DNA of 64,000 nt from assembly GCF_018691265.1 (NCBI RefSeq), contig NW_024881296.1:2937278-3001277 (forward strand). Direction: 5' to 3'. The notes below the pieces were generated by a model. It had not been told where the DNA came from. It saw nothing but the letters and a program-made list of their open reading frames with translations, and made no database searches. This DNA is from Tyto alba (taxonomy: Eukaryota > Chordata > Aves > Strigiformes > Tytonidae). A program made the position numbers and the translations under genes. Each line of letters opens with the position of its first letter. Position 1 is the stretch's first letter. This document shows, piece by piece, positions 53,023 through 61,624 of the stretch.

Positions 53023-54456
53023 GTATGTATTGTCTGGTAAGTATCGCATTGTGTTTTCTGTTGTAGGGTACTTCCTCGTACTTTATTTTGTATTGCCTTT
53101 GATGTATTGTGCTCTGCATTGTGTTTTTTTTTATTATGCGTGTTTTATCGTGTGGTAATTGCTGTAGATCTTGTGCTGCGTTATTTTGTATGTATTGTGC
53201 TGTGTGTTGTGTATTGTAGCATATCTTGCATTGTAGCATATGGTTTGGTATTTATTGCGTGTATTGTATGGTATGGTAAGGTATGTGTTTGATGGTATGG
53301 AAAGTATTGTGTGGTATGTATGATATGTATCAAGTATCTTATTGTTTGTATTGTACGTTTCGTATTGTTTGTAAGTATTGTATGTATAGTATTTTGTGTT
53401 GTCTTTCTGCCTTGCGTTTGTATTCTAATTTGTATTCTATTGCTCCTTGTATGTACGGCACGGTATTTAATGTAGGTGTTGTCTGTAACGCATTGTACCG
53501 GGTTGCGTTGTAGGTACAGTATGGTATTTGTTGTATGGCAAGGTCCTTACCATACCATGCAGTACGTACAATATGTATTGTATTTTACATGTTACGAAGT
53601 GTTTTCTGTAGTTTATGTATTTTACTGTACGTATGGTATGTGTTCTACTGCTCGTGTTGTATTGCTTGTATGGTAGGTATTGTACTGGTTGTATCTGTTA
53701 TTGTATGTGTGATGTGGTATTGCAGGTGTTTTGTGGCACTGTACTCTGTGTGTTGTATGGTGCGGATTGTGTAGTATGTATTGTATTTTGTATTGCCTTT
53801 TATGTACTTTATTGGGTATGGAAATTTGTCTTTCTTTGGTAAGATATTTTTTATTGCCTTGGATTTGGTATTGAACTGTCTTTAAAATGTTAGTTTAAGT
53901 ATTGGAGAGCTCGTATTGCACTTCAGTTTGTTCTGTGTTGTACAATGGTATTGTGCACTATTTTGTGCAAGAGTCTGTACAATAGGACTCGTATTCTGTA
54001 GCGTGTTCCGTGGTGGTAGCGGGATTGGGTGGAATGAGTCCTACAGGTGGAGTTCTGGGATGGAGGGCTGTAGTGTGTCTTGTGTGTATGGTATTTCGTA
54101 TGGCACTTGTATTTTTTGTGTTGTAGTATTTGTATTGCATTGTGTGTACGGTGTTCTGTATTGTGTGTATTTTACGCGTTGTGCTTTACTGTACAGGGCT
54201 GTATGCCTGCTGTTGTCTGTATGGTGATGTATCTGTTGTGTCGTGTTGTTTGTATTTCGTGTGGCTTTGTATTCTGTATTGTACGCACTGTTGTGTTATA
54301 TTTTGCATTGTCTGTATTTTATTTCGTATTGCATGTGTATTTCATTTTCCAGGTTGTGTTTTGTGTATCATCTGGCATGCTATTCCTTGTATGTATCGTG
54401 TGGTTTTGCACTGTGCAGTTTGTGATGTGCTCGGTATTGTAGTGTATTTTGTATTA

Positions 54457-54639
54457 GGTGATACCTGTTGTGTTTTATGGTAGGCAGAGTGATGTATTTT
54501 GTACTGTGTTGTCTGTGTTGTATTTTGCCTCATGGTGCCTTGTATGTATTTCCTGTGTTGTGTTTCGTTGCACGTATGGTCCGTATGGTAGGCATTGTAT
54601 GGTGTGGGTCGCATTGTATCGTAGGTTTTGTAATGTGTG
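54457..54639 (+). repeat. Segment A of reference unit: T/G-rich short-repeat filler
   Basis: Runs from the landmark GGTGATACCTG to the edge of GC block 1. It consists of irregular copies of words such as TGTATT, GTATGGT and TGTGTTG, with few A and C on this strand. No gene, hairpin or promoter motif stands out. Its right edge, TTTTGTAATGTGTGCCT, resembles the sequence just before GC block 2. Confidence 0.85.
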
Positions 54640-54966
54640 CCTTCCCGGAGGAGCCTTTTACCATTGCGCCGCCCCTGGAGGAGCCAGCCCTTCACCGCCC
54701 CCGCGGAGCCCATCGTCTCACCAGCCCACAGGAACTGCTCACCGTGCCTCCCCAGAGGAACTCTTCATCGCGCCACGCAGCTCTTGCTACGGCCCACTGT
54801 CGCACCGTCCCGGAGCAGCTCTTCATCATGTGCCCGGCTCTTCTTGGAGGCCTGGAGGGCACTGCCCTGGAGGAGCCGTTCCCCTTGGTGCCCGGGAGGA
54901 GGCCTTCACCGCGCTGCGCCAGAGGAGCCCATCGTCGTGCCTGCCCCGGAGAATGTCTGCATGGGG
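54640..54966 (+). repeat. GC block 1 of reference unit: GGAGGAGCC minisatellite
   Basis: About a dozen degenerate elements of roughly 27-30 bp, each with a core like GGAGGAGCCCTTCACC followed by a variable CpG-containing spacer such as GCGCTGCGCCAGAG. The change from T/G-rich to GC-rich sequence is abrupt at both ends. All three + frames can be read for more than 100 codons because stops are rare, but spacing between elements is not a constant multiple of three and frames shift between units. A coding role is therefore not supported. Confidence 0.9.
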
Positions 54967-55433
54967 TGTCTTGACGTGTTGCCTTCTTTTGTGGGGGATG
55001 GTGTTTATTGTTTTGTATTGTATGGTACGTATTCGGGTGGCTGGTATTCTTTGTACGTTGTATTCCTTGTATTCTGAACTGTATTGTAGTTTGTGTTGCG
55101 TGTATTGTATGTGTTGTGTTGTAGGGCATGGTATTTATGGTACTGCAGGTGCTGTGCCGTAACCTATGTTATTTATTGTATGTATGGTATTGTATAATGT
55201 GGTGGTTTCATGATGTCGTGTCCTGTATTCTATTGTGCATTCTCTTGTATTTTCTTTTTGTTTGTGTACTGCTTTTTGTATTGTGTATTGGACTTTGTTG
55301 TATTTTGGGTATTGTATTTTATATTGTGGACTGTATTTTGTATTGCTCTGTGTATGCTGAGTATTACGTTGTATGGTAGGTATGGTATGGTGTGTACTGT
55401 AGGGTACTGCTTTGTATTCCATGCTAGGTGCCG

Positions 55434-55445
55434 TACAGTACTGTA
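55434..55445. repeat. 12 bp perfect palindrome in segment B
   Basis: TACAGTACTGTA is its own reverse complement. It occurs once per unit at the same place (5901-5912 in unit 2). No known binding site is claimed. Confidence 0.65.
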
Positions 55446-55680
55446 TATCTTGTGCTGTATTGTATTTTGCATTGTGTTGCATGTGTTGTATGGTGTGTAT
55501 TTTACTGTCTGGTATGTATTGTATTTTGTATTGGATAGTTTTTTGTGTTGTATGTGCTGTTTAGTATGGCGTGGTATTGTATTTGTTGCCTTGTCTTGTA
55601 TTTTGTCTGGTAATTTATGCATTGTGTATGTTGTGTCTGCTTTGTGTGTGGCATGTATAATACTGTAGTATGTAGGGTAT

Positions 55681-55695
55681 GTCTTCTCTTTTCAG
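55681..55695 (+). promoter_or_regulatory. Strong splice-acceptor-like tract in segment B
   Basis: GTCTTCTCTTTTCAG is the best acceptor match in the unit and one of the few C-bearing pyrimidine tracts in the T/G-rich filler. The equivalent AG ends at 1222 in unit 1, 6162 in unit 2 and 60683 in unit 13. It lies 2.3 kb before the donor-like site, so an internal exon covering GC block 2 could be drawn. No transcript evidence is available here. Confidence 0.35.
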
Positions 55696-56636
55696 TCGCA
55701 CTGTAACGCATTGTGTGTATTCCATTGTACGTATGGTACTTGATGTCTTTTTATTTTGTACGATAATGTGTTTTGTATAGTGTTGCTCTTTGTATTGTGC
55801 TGTGGTTTGTTTTGTGTTGTAGGTTTTGTTATACGCTGTGTGGTGCGTCTTATTTTCTGTCTTTATTGCATTGTCTTCTGTCTTGCGTTTTGTCTTCCAT
55901 TGTATTGTATGTATTATTTGTGTGATTTTTTGTCTTTTATGTGTTGTGTTGTATGTCTTGAACTTCATCTTATTTTGTATGGTGTATTGTTAATTGTAGT
56001 ATGTATTGTATGTATGGTATGGTATTTATCGCATTCCTTTTATCGTCCTTGTGTTTCATATTGTTTTGTGCTTTATTTTGAATTTCGTACGGTACGTATT
56101 TTGTCGTTCTGGGTTTTGTATTGTGTGCTGTATGTATCGTATGATAGGACATTTATCGTCATTACTGTAGAGTTTCTGTCACAGTACTATGTATTGTCCT
56201 GTTTGTGTTGTATGGCATGCCTGGTGTTATGTTTTGCATTGTATTTTATTTTGTGGTCTGTTTGCCTTTTGCTTCCTGTGTTGTGTTGTCTGTATTGCAC
56301 GGCATGCTGTGTCTTGTATGTAATGTGTTGTGTTGCGTGGTTTGAAATGCACTTGGTATTGTAACGTCTTTTCTACTGTAGCTACTGTGTTTTATTTTCT
56401 GGTACGTATGGTAATGTCTTTTGTATTTGATGTTCTGTATTGTATGTACAGTCTTTTGTCTTGTGTTTCCGAGCGTGTATTGTACGCGTTGTGTTTCCGG
56501 GCATGGTCCGGCACTTATCGTATGGTATGCATTGTATTTTCCGCCTGGTATGGTAAGGTAGGATGTATCCTATTGACTGTATTGTCTCACGTCTGTCACG
56601 TTGTATCGTCCGTCCTGCCTGTTTTGTAATGTACGT

Positions 56637-58011
56637 CTCCCCGGAGGAGCTGTTGACCTCCCCGCCCCAGAGGAGCGCAGCACGGCTCTTCTTGCAGCCC
56701 CTCATTGCGCCGCCTGGGAGGAGCCCGTCGTTGTGTCGTGCTGGAGGAGCTGTTTGTCACGCCGTCCAAGAGGAGCCGTTCAGCGTGCCGCCCCCGCGGA
56801 GGCCCTCGCCGTGCTGCAGCAGAGAAGGTGTTCAGCACGAGCCCCGGCAGGCTCCTTCATCACGCCGCCCTCGGGGAGCCTTTCACCGCTTTGCACCGGA
56901 GGAGTCCTTCGCCATCCCTCATTCCTGCCTGGGAGGAGCACTTCACTGCGCTGTGAAGGAGGAACCCTGCAGCACGTCTTGCCAGCGGAGACCTTCATCC
57001 TAGCTGGCCCAGAGCAGCCCTTCCCCGTGTCATGCCGGAGGAGCCCTTCGCTGCTTCGGGACAGAGGAGCTCTTCGACACGTCGCGCTGGAGGAGCCCAT
57101 CGTTATCCGCATCCCGGGTGAGCCCTTTGCCTTAGCGCCATGACGGAGAAGCCCTTCACCATCGTGTTGGCCGGAGGGAGCCCTTTACTGCATCGTGACA
57201 CAGGAGCCCTTCATCATCTCTGCCACAGACGAGCCCTTCTCCATGCCGCCCACGAGGATCCCTTCCACCATCACCCCGCCCAGGAGTCTCCCTGCACTGT
57301 GCCGCCCTGGATGGCGCCCGTCATCCTCCGTGCCACAGAGGAGCCCTTGACCGCATTGCCCCTGAGGAGCCCCTCATCTCAAGCCCTCATCACGCTGCCC
57401 CTGAGCCCTTCTCTGCATCATACCAGAGGAGCACTTCACTGCAGTGTGATGGAGAAACCCTTCAGCACTTTGCTCCAGAGGACCCCTTCACTGCGTGCCC
57501 AGGAGAAGCCCTTCACTGTCACGCAGTCTCAGAGGAGCCCTTCAGCACATGACCCTGGAGGGAGCACTTGATCGTGTTGCACCAGACGAGCCCATCATCA
57601 TCCCCATCCGCTTCTGGAGGAGCTGTTCACCGTGCTGCACAGCCATTCCTGAAGCTCTTTACTGCGTTGGACTGGAGGAACCCTTCTCCGTGTCGTGACA
57701 GAGGAGCCCTTGACCACATGCCTAGGAGGAGTGCTTTAGCACATTGTTCTGGAGGAGCCCATCATCATTCTGACCCTGCAGGAGCCCGTCTTCGTCTGCA
57801 CGAGGGAGGAGCCCGTCTTCACCTGCACGAGGGAGGAGCCCGTCAGTGTCGTGCCACAGTGGAGGAGCCCCTCGCCATCTTTTTGGCCCAGAGGGAGCTC
57901 TTCAGCATGTTGTGCGGTAGGAGCCCTTCACCGTGCTGCCCTGGAGGAAAACTTTGGCCTTTGGTGACTCCTGGCATAGTGGAAGGGAGGCACCCGTGTG
58001 CAGATCGCATG
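56637..58011 (+). repeat. GC block 2 of reference unit: long GGAGGAGCC minisatellite
   Basis: About 45-50 degenerate elements of ~27-30 bp around a GGAGGAGCCCTTCACC core, with recurring variants such as GAGGAGCCCATC and GGAGAAGCCCTTCAC. CpG is frequent in the first half and becomes rarer in the second. It contains one exactly repeated, copy-number-variable cluster at 57790-57870. It ends at GATCGCATG and T/G-rich sequence resumes with GTATGTATTG. Frames of 140-180 codons exist in two or three registers at once, which argues for low stop density and against a protein. Confidence 0.9.
57790..57870 (+). repeat. Variable 27 bp element cluster, unit 12
   Basis: Elements a, b and c, 81 bp. Elements a and b are each 27 bp and differ by only two or three bases, so slippage or unequal exchange would readily add or remove one. 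Confidence 0.88.
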
Positions 58012-58023
58012 GTATGTATTGTC

Positions 58024-58033
58024 TGGTAAGTAT
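58024..58033 (+). promoter_or_regulatory. Splice-donor-like site after GC block 2 (reference unit)
   Basis: TGGTAAGTAT matches the U1-complementary metazoan donor consensus at G|GTAAGTAT. It lies 15 bases after the GC-to-T/G transition. The same site is present in every unit, with its GT at 3519, 8461, 13402, 18346, 23279, 28219, 33160, 38107, 43051, 48050, 53037, 58026 and 63014. That splicing happens here is inference. A weaker GTATGT sits directly at the transition. Confidence 0.4.
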
Positions 58034-58040
58034 CGCATTG

Positions 58041-58055
58041 TGTTTTCTGTTGTAG
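58041..58055 (+). promoter_or_regulatory. Splice-acceptor-like tract just after the donor-like site
   Basis: TGTTTTCTGTTGTAG followed by GG looks like a pyrimidine-rich acceptor. It lies only ~30 bases after the donor-like site, too close to pair with it in vertebrates, so if used at all it would pair with a donor further upstream. Confidence 0.25.
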
Positions 58056-58257
58056 GGTACTTCCTCGTACTTTATTTTGTATTGCCTTTTATGTATTGTG
58101 CTCTGCATTGTGTTTTTTTTTTATTATGCGTGTTTTATCGTGTGGTAATTGCTGTAGATCTTGTGCTGCGTTATTTTGTATGTATTGTGCTGTGTGTTGT
58201 GTATTGTAGCATATCTTGCATTGTAGCATATGGTTTGGCATTTATTGCGTGTATTGT

Positions 58258-58548
58258 ATGGTATGGTAAGGTATGTGTTTGATGGTATGGAAAGTATTGT
58301 GTGGTATGTATGATATGTATCAAGTATCTTATTGTTTGTATTGTACGTTTCGTATTGTTTGTAAGTATTGTATGTATAGTATTTTGTGTTGTCTTTCTGC
58401 CTTGCGTTTGTATTCTAATTTGTATTCTATTGCTCCTTGTATGTACGGCACGGTATTTAATGTAGGTGTTGTCTGTAACGCATTGTACCGGGTTGCGTTG
58501 TAGGTACAGTATGGTATTTGTTGTATGGCAAGGTCCTTACCATACCAT
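58258..58548. repeat. 14 bp perfect inverted repeat in segment C
   Basis: ATGGTATGGTAAGG at 58258-58271 is perfectly complementary to CCTTACCATACCAT at 58535-58548, with 263 bases between. The second arm lies in a ~30 bp stretch whose composition is that of the opposite strand, followed by the 8 bp palindrome GTACGTAC. In unit 2 the arms are 8690-8703 and 8967-8980. RNA from either strand could fold here. Confidence 0.7.
58361..58368 (+). promoter_or_regulatory. Second GTAAGTAT donor-like site
   Basis: TTTGTAAGTATTG repeats the eight-base donor core of 58026 within the same segment. GTAAGATA at 58829 and GTAAGGTA at 58266 add weaker matches. Chance matches to GTATGT are expected in this sequence, but GTAAGTAT needs three A's in an A-poor strand. 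Confidence 0.3.
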
Positions 58549-59326
58549 GCAGTACGTACAATATGTATTGTATTTTACATGTTACGAAGTGTTTTCTGTA
58601 GTTTATGTATTTTACTGTACGTATGGTATGTGTTCTACTGCTCGTGTTGTATTGCTTGTATGGTAGGTATTGTACTGGTTGTATCTGTTATTGTATGTGT
58701 GATGTGGTATTGCAGGTGTTTTGTGGCACTGTACTCTGTGTGTTGTATGGTGCGGATTGTGTAGTATGTATTGTATTTTGTATTGCCTTTTATGTACTTT
58801 ATTGGGTATGGAAATTTGTCTTTCTTTGGTAAGATATTTTTTATTGCCTTGGATTTGGTATTGAACTGTCTTTAAAATGTTAGTTTAAGTATTGGAGAGC
58901 TCGTATTGCACTTCAGTTTGTTCTGTGTTGTACAATGGTATTGTGCACTATTTTGTGCAAGAGTCTGTACAATAGGACTCGTATTCTGTAGCGTGTTCCG
59001 TGGTGGTAGCGGGATTGGGTGGAATGAGTCCTACAGGTGGAGTTCTGGGATGGAGGGCTGTAGTGTGTCTTGTGTGTATGGTATTTCGTATGGCACTGTA
59101 TTTTTTGTGTTGTAGTATTTGTATTGCATTGTGTGTACGGTGTTCTGTATTGTGTGTATTTTACGCGTTGTGCTTTACTGTACAGGGCTGTATGCCTGCT
59201 GTTGTCTGTATGGTGATGTATCTGTTGTGTCGTGTTGTTTGTATTTCGTGTGGCTTTGTATTCTGTATTGTACGCACTGTTGTGTTATATTTTGCATTGT
59301 CTGTATTTTATTTCGTATTGCATGTG

Positions 59327-59341
59327 TATTTCATTTTCCAG
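59327..59341 (+). promoter_or_regulatory. Splice-acceptor-like tract in segment C
   Basis: GTATTTCATTTTCCAG followed by GTTG is a second plausible acceptor, 1.3 kb after the donor-like site at 58026. That is a distance a normal vertebrate intron could span. Function is inferred from the motif only. Confidence 0.3.
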
Positions 59342-59628
59342 GTTGTGTTTTGTGTATCATCTGGCATGCTATTCCTTGTATGTATCGTGTGGTTTTGCAC
59401 CGTGCAGTTTGTGATGTGCTCGGTATTGTAGTGTATTTTGTATTAGGTGATACCTGTTGTGTTTTATGGTAGGCAGAGTGATGTATTTTGTACTGTGTTG
59501 TCTGTGTTGTATTTTGCCTCATGGTGCCTTGTATGTATTTCCTGTGTTGTGTTTCGTTGCACGTATGGTCCGTATGGTAGGCATTGTATGGTGTGGGTCG
59601 CATTGTATCGTAGGTTTTGTAATGTGTG

Positions 59629-59955
59629 CCTTCCCGGAGGAGCCTTTTACCATTGCGCCGCCCCTGGAGGAGCCAGCCCTTCACCGCCCCCGCGGAGCCC
59701 ATCGTCTCACCAGCCCACAGGAACTGCTCACCGTGCCTCCCCAGAGGAACTCTTCATCGCGCCACGCAGCTCTTGCTACGGCCCACTGTCGCACCGTCCC
59801 GGAGCAGCTCTTCATCATGTGCCCGGCTCTTCTTGGAGGCCTGGAGGGCACTGCCCTGGAGGAGCCGTTCCCCTTGGTGCCCGGGAGGAGGCCTTCACCG
59901 CGCTGCGCCAGAGGAGCCCATCGTCGTGCCTGCCCCGGAGAATGTCTGCATGGGG
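59629..59955 (+). repeat. GC block 1, unit 13
   Basis: 327 bp. No difference from unit 12 was seen. Confidence 0.9.
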
Positions 59956-61624
59956 TGTCTTGACGTGTTGCCTTCTTTTGTGGGGGATGGTGTTTATTGT
60001 TTTGTATTGTATGGTACGTATTCGGGTGGCTGGTATTCTTTGTACGTTGTATTCCTTGTATTCTGAACTGTATTGTAGTTTGTGTTGCGTGTATTGTATG
60101 TGTTGTGTTGTAGGGCATGGTATTTATGGTACTGCAGGTGCTGTGCCGTAACCTATGTTATTTATTGTATGTATGGTATTGTATAATGTGGTGGTTTCAT
60201 GATGTCGTGTCCTGTATTCTATTGTGCATTCTCTTGTATTTTCTTTTTGTTTGTGTACTGCTTTTTGTATTGTGTATTGGACTTTGTTGTATTTTGGGTA
60301 TTGTATTTTATATTGTGGACTGTATTTTGTATTGCTCTGTGTATGCTGAGTATTACGTTGTATGGTAGGTATGGTATGGTGTGTACTGTAGGGTACGCTT
60401 TGTATTCCATGCTAGGTGCCGTACAGTACTGTATATCTTGTGCTGTATTGTATTTTGCATTGTGTTGCATGTGTTGTATGGTGTGTATTTTACTGTCTGG
60501 TATGTATTGTATTTTGTATTGGATAGTTTTTTGTGTTGTATGTGCTGTTTAGTATGGCGTGGTATTGTATTTGTTGCCTTGTCTTGTATTTTGTCTGGTA
60601 ATTTATGCATTGTGTATGTTGTGTCTGCTTTGTGTGTGGCATGTATAATACTGTAGTATGTAGGGTATGTCTTCTCTTTTCAGTCGCACTGTAACGCATT
60701 GTGTGTATTCCATTGTACGTATGGTACTTGATGTCTTTTTATTTTGTACGATAATGTGTTTTGTATAGTGTTGCTCTTTGTATTGTGCTGTGGTTTGTTT
60801 TGTGTTGTAGGTTTTGTTATACGCTGTGTGGTGCGTCTTATTTTCTGTCTTTATTGCATTGTCTTCTGTCTTGCGTTTTGTCTTCCATTGTATTGTATGT
60901 ATTATTTGTGTGATTTTTTGTCTTTTATGTGTTGTGTTGTATGTCTTGAACTTCATCTTATTTTGTATGGTGTATTGTTAATTGTAGTATGTATTGTATG
61001 TATGGTATGGTATTTATCGCATTCCTTTTATCGTCCTTGTGTTTCATATTGTTTTGTGCTTTATTTTGAATTTCGTACGGTACGTATTTTGTCGTTCTGG
61101 GTTTTGTATTGTGTGCTGTATGTATCGTATGATAGGACATTTATCGTCATTACTGTAGAGTTTCTGTCACAGTACTATGTATTGTCCTGTTTGTGTTGTA
61201 TGGCATGCCTGGTGTTATGTTTTGCATTGTATTTTATTTTGTGGTCTGTTTGCCTTTTGCTTCCTGTGTTGTGTTGTCTGTATTGCACGGCATGCTGTGT
61301 CTTGTATGTAATGTGTTGTGTTGCGTGGTTTGAAATGCACTTGGTATTGTAACGTCTTTTCTACTGTAGCTACTGTGTTTTATTTTCTGGTACGTATGGT
61401 AATGTCTTTTGTATTTGATGTTCTGTATTGTATGTACAGTCTTTTGTCTTGTGTTTCCGAGCGTGTATTGTACGCGTTGTGTTTCCGGGCATGGTCCGGC
61501 ACTTATCGTATGGTATGCATTGTATTTTCCGCCTGGTATGGTAAGGTAGGATGTATCCTATTGACTGTATTGTCTCACGTCTGTCACGTTGTATCGTCCG
61601 TCCTGCCTGTTTTGTAATGTACGT

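Larger units (their letters stand above)
49470..54456 (+). repeat. Macrosatellite unit 11 (4987 bp)
   Basis: Parts: segment A 49470-49652, GC block 1 49653-49978, segment B 49979-51647, GC block 2 51648-53022, segment C 53023-54456. Near consensus for the third zone. Visible private changes are a lost C in GAGGAGCCATCG at about 49940 and an inserted T in GGCACTTGTATT at about 54106. Confidence 0.98.
54967..56636 (+). repeat. Segment B of reference unit: T/G-rich filler, 1.67 kb
   Basis: Long stretch of decayed TGTATTGTATGG-type repeats. Landmarks within it are a perfect 12 bp palindrome at 55434-55445, a strong acceptor-like tract ending at 55695, and GGTAAGG at 56552. The last ~70 bp before GC block 2 become pyrimidine-rich (CGTCCGTCCTGCCTG). 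Open frames in it encode Cys/Val/Tyr/Leu-rich strings that follow directly from the TGT, GTA, TAT and TTG words. They are not kept across units. Confidence 0.85.
54457..59445 (+). repeat. Macrosatellite unit 12 (4989 bp, used as reference)
   Basis: Parts: segment A 54457-54639, GC block 1 54640-54966, segment B 54967-56636, GC block 2 56637-58011, segment C 58012-59445. This is the cleanest complete unit of zone 3, with one visible private insertion (GGTACTGCTT at about 55404). It shares four base changes only with unit 13: TGTGGTTTG (55801), TTGTCGTTC (56102), CCTTTTATGTATTG (58086) and GGTTTGGCATTT (58232). Confidence 0.98.
58012..59445 (+). repeat. Segment C of reference unit: T/G-rich filler with donor-like sites
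   Basis: T/G-rich short-repeat sequence of 1.43 kb. It holds four GTAAG donor look-alikes (58026, 58266, 58361, 58829), acceptor look-alikes ending at 58055 and 59341, a T run of ten (about 58113) that varies between units, and one ~30 bp stretch in reversed orientation near 58535-58562. A slightly more complex patch at about 58890-59080 (GAGCTC, GGTGGTAGCGGGATTGG) does not look like the surrounding repeats, but it matches no gene I recognise. Confidence 0.85.

Noticed and set aside
54640..54966. CRISPR array
   Set aside because: The repeated elements are degenerate and adjoin without unique spacers. There is no leader or cas gene, and the context is eukaryotic satellite DNA.
56793..56815. 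CTCF-like site in CCCGCGGAGGCCCTCG
   Set aside because: Only part of the CTCF core matches, and similar GC-rich words occur throughout the minisatellite.
56637..58011. A repeat protein (mucin- or collagen-like) encoded by the ~27-30 bp elements of GC block 2
   Set aside because: Element spacing is not a steady multiple of three and indels between units are mostly one or two bases, so selection on a reading frame is not visible.
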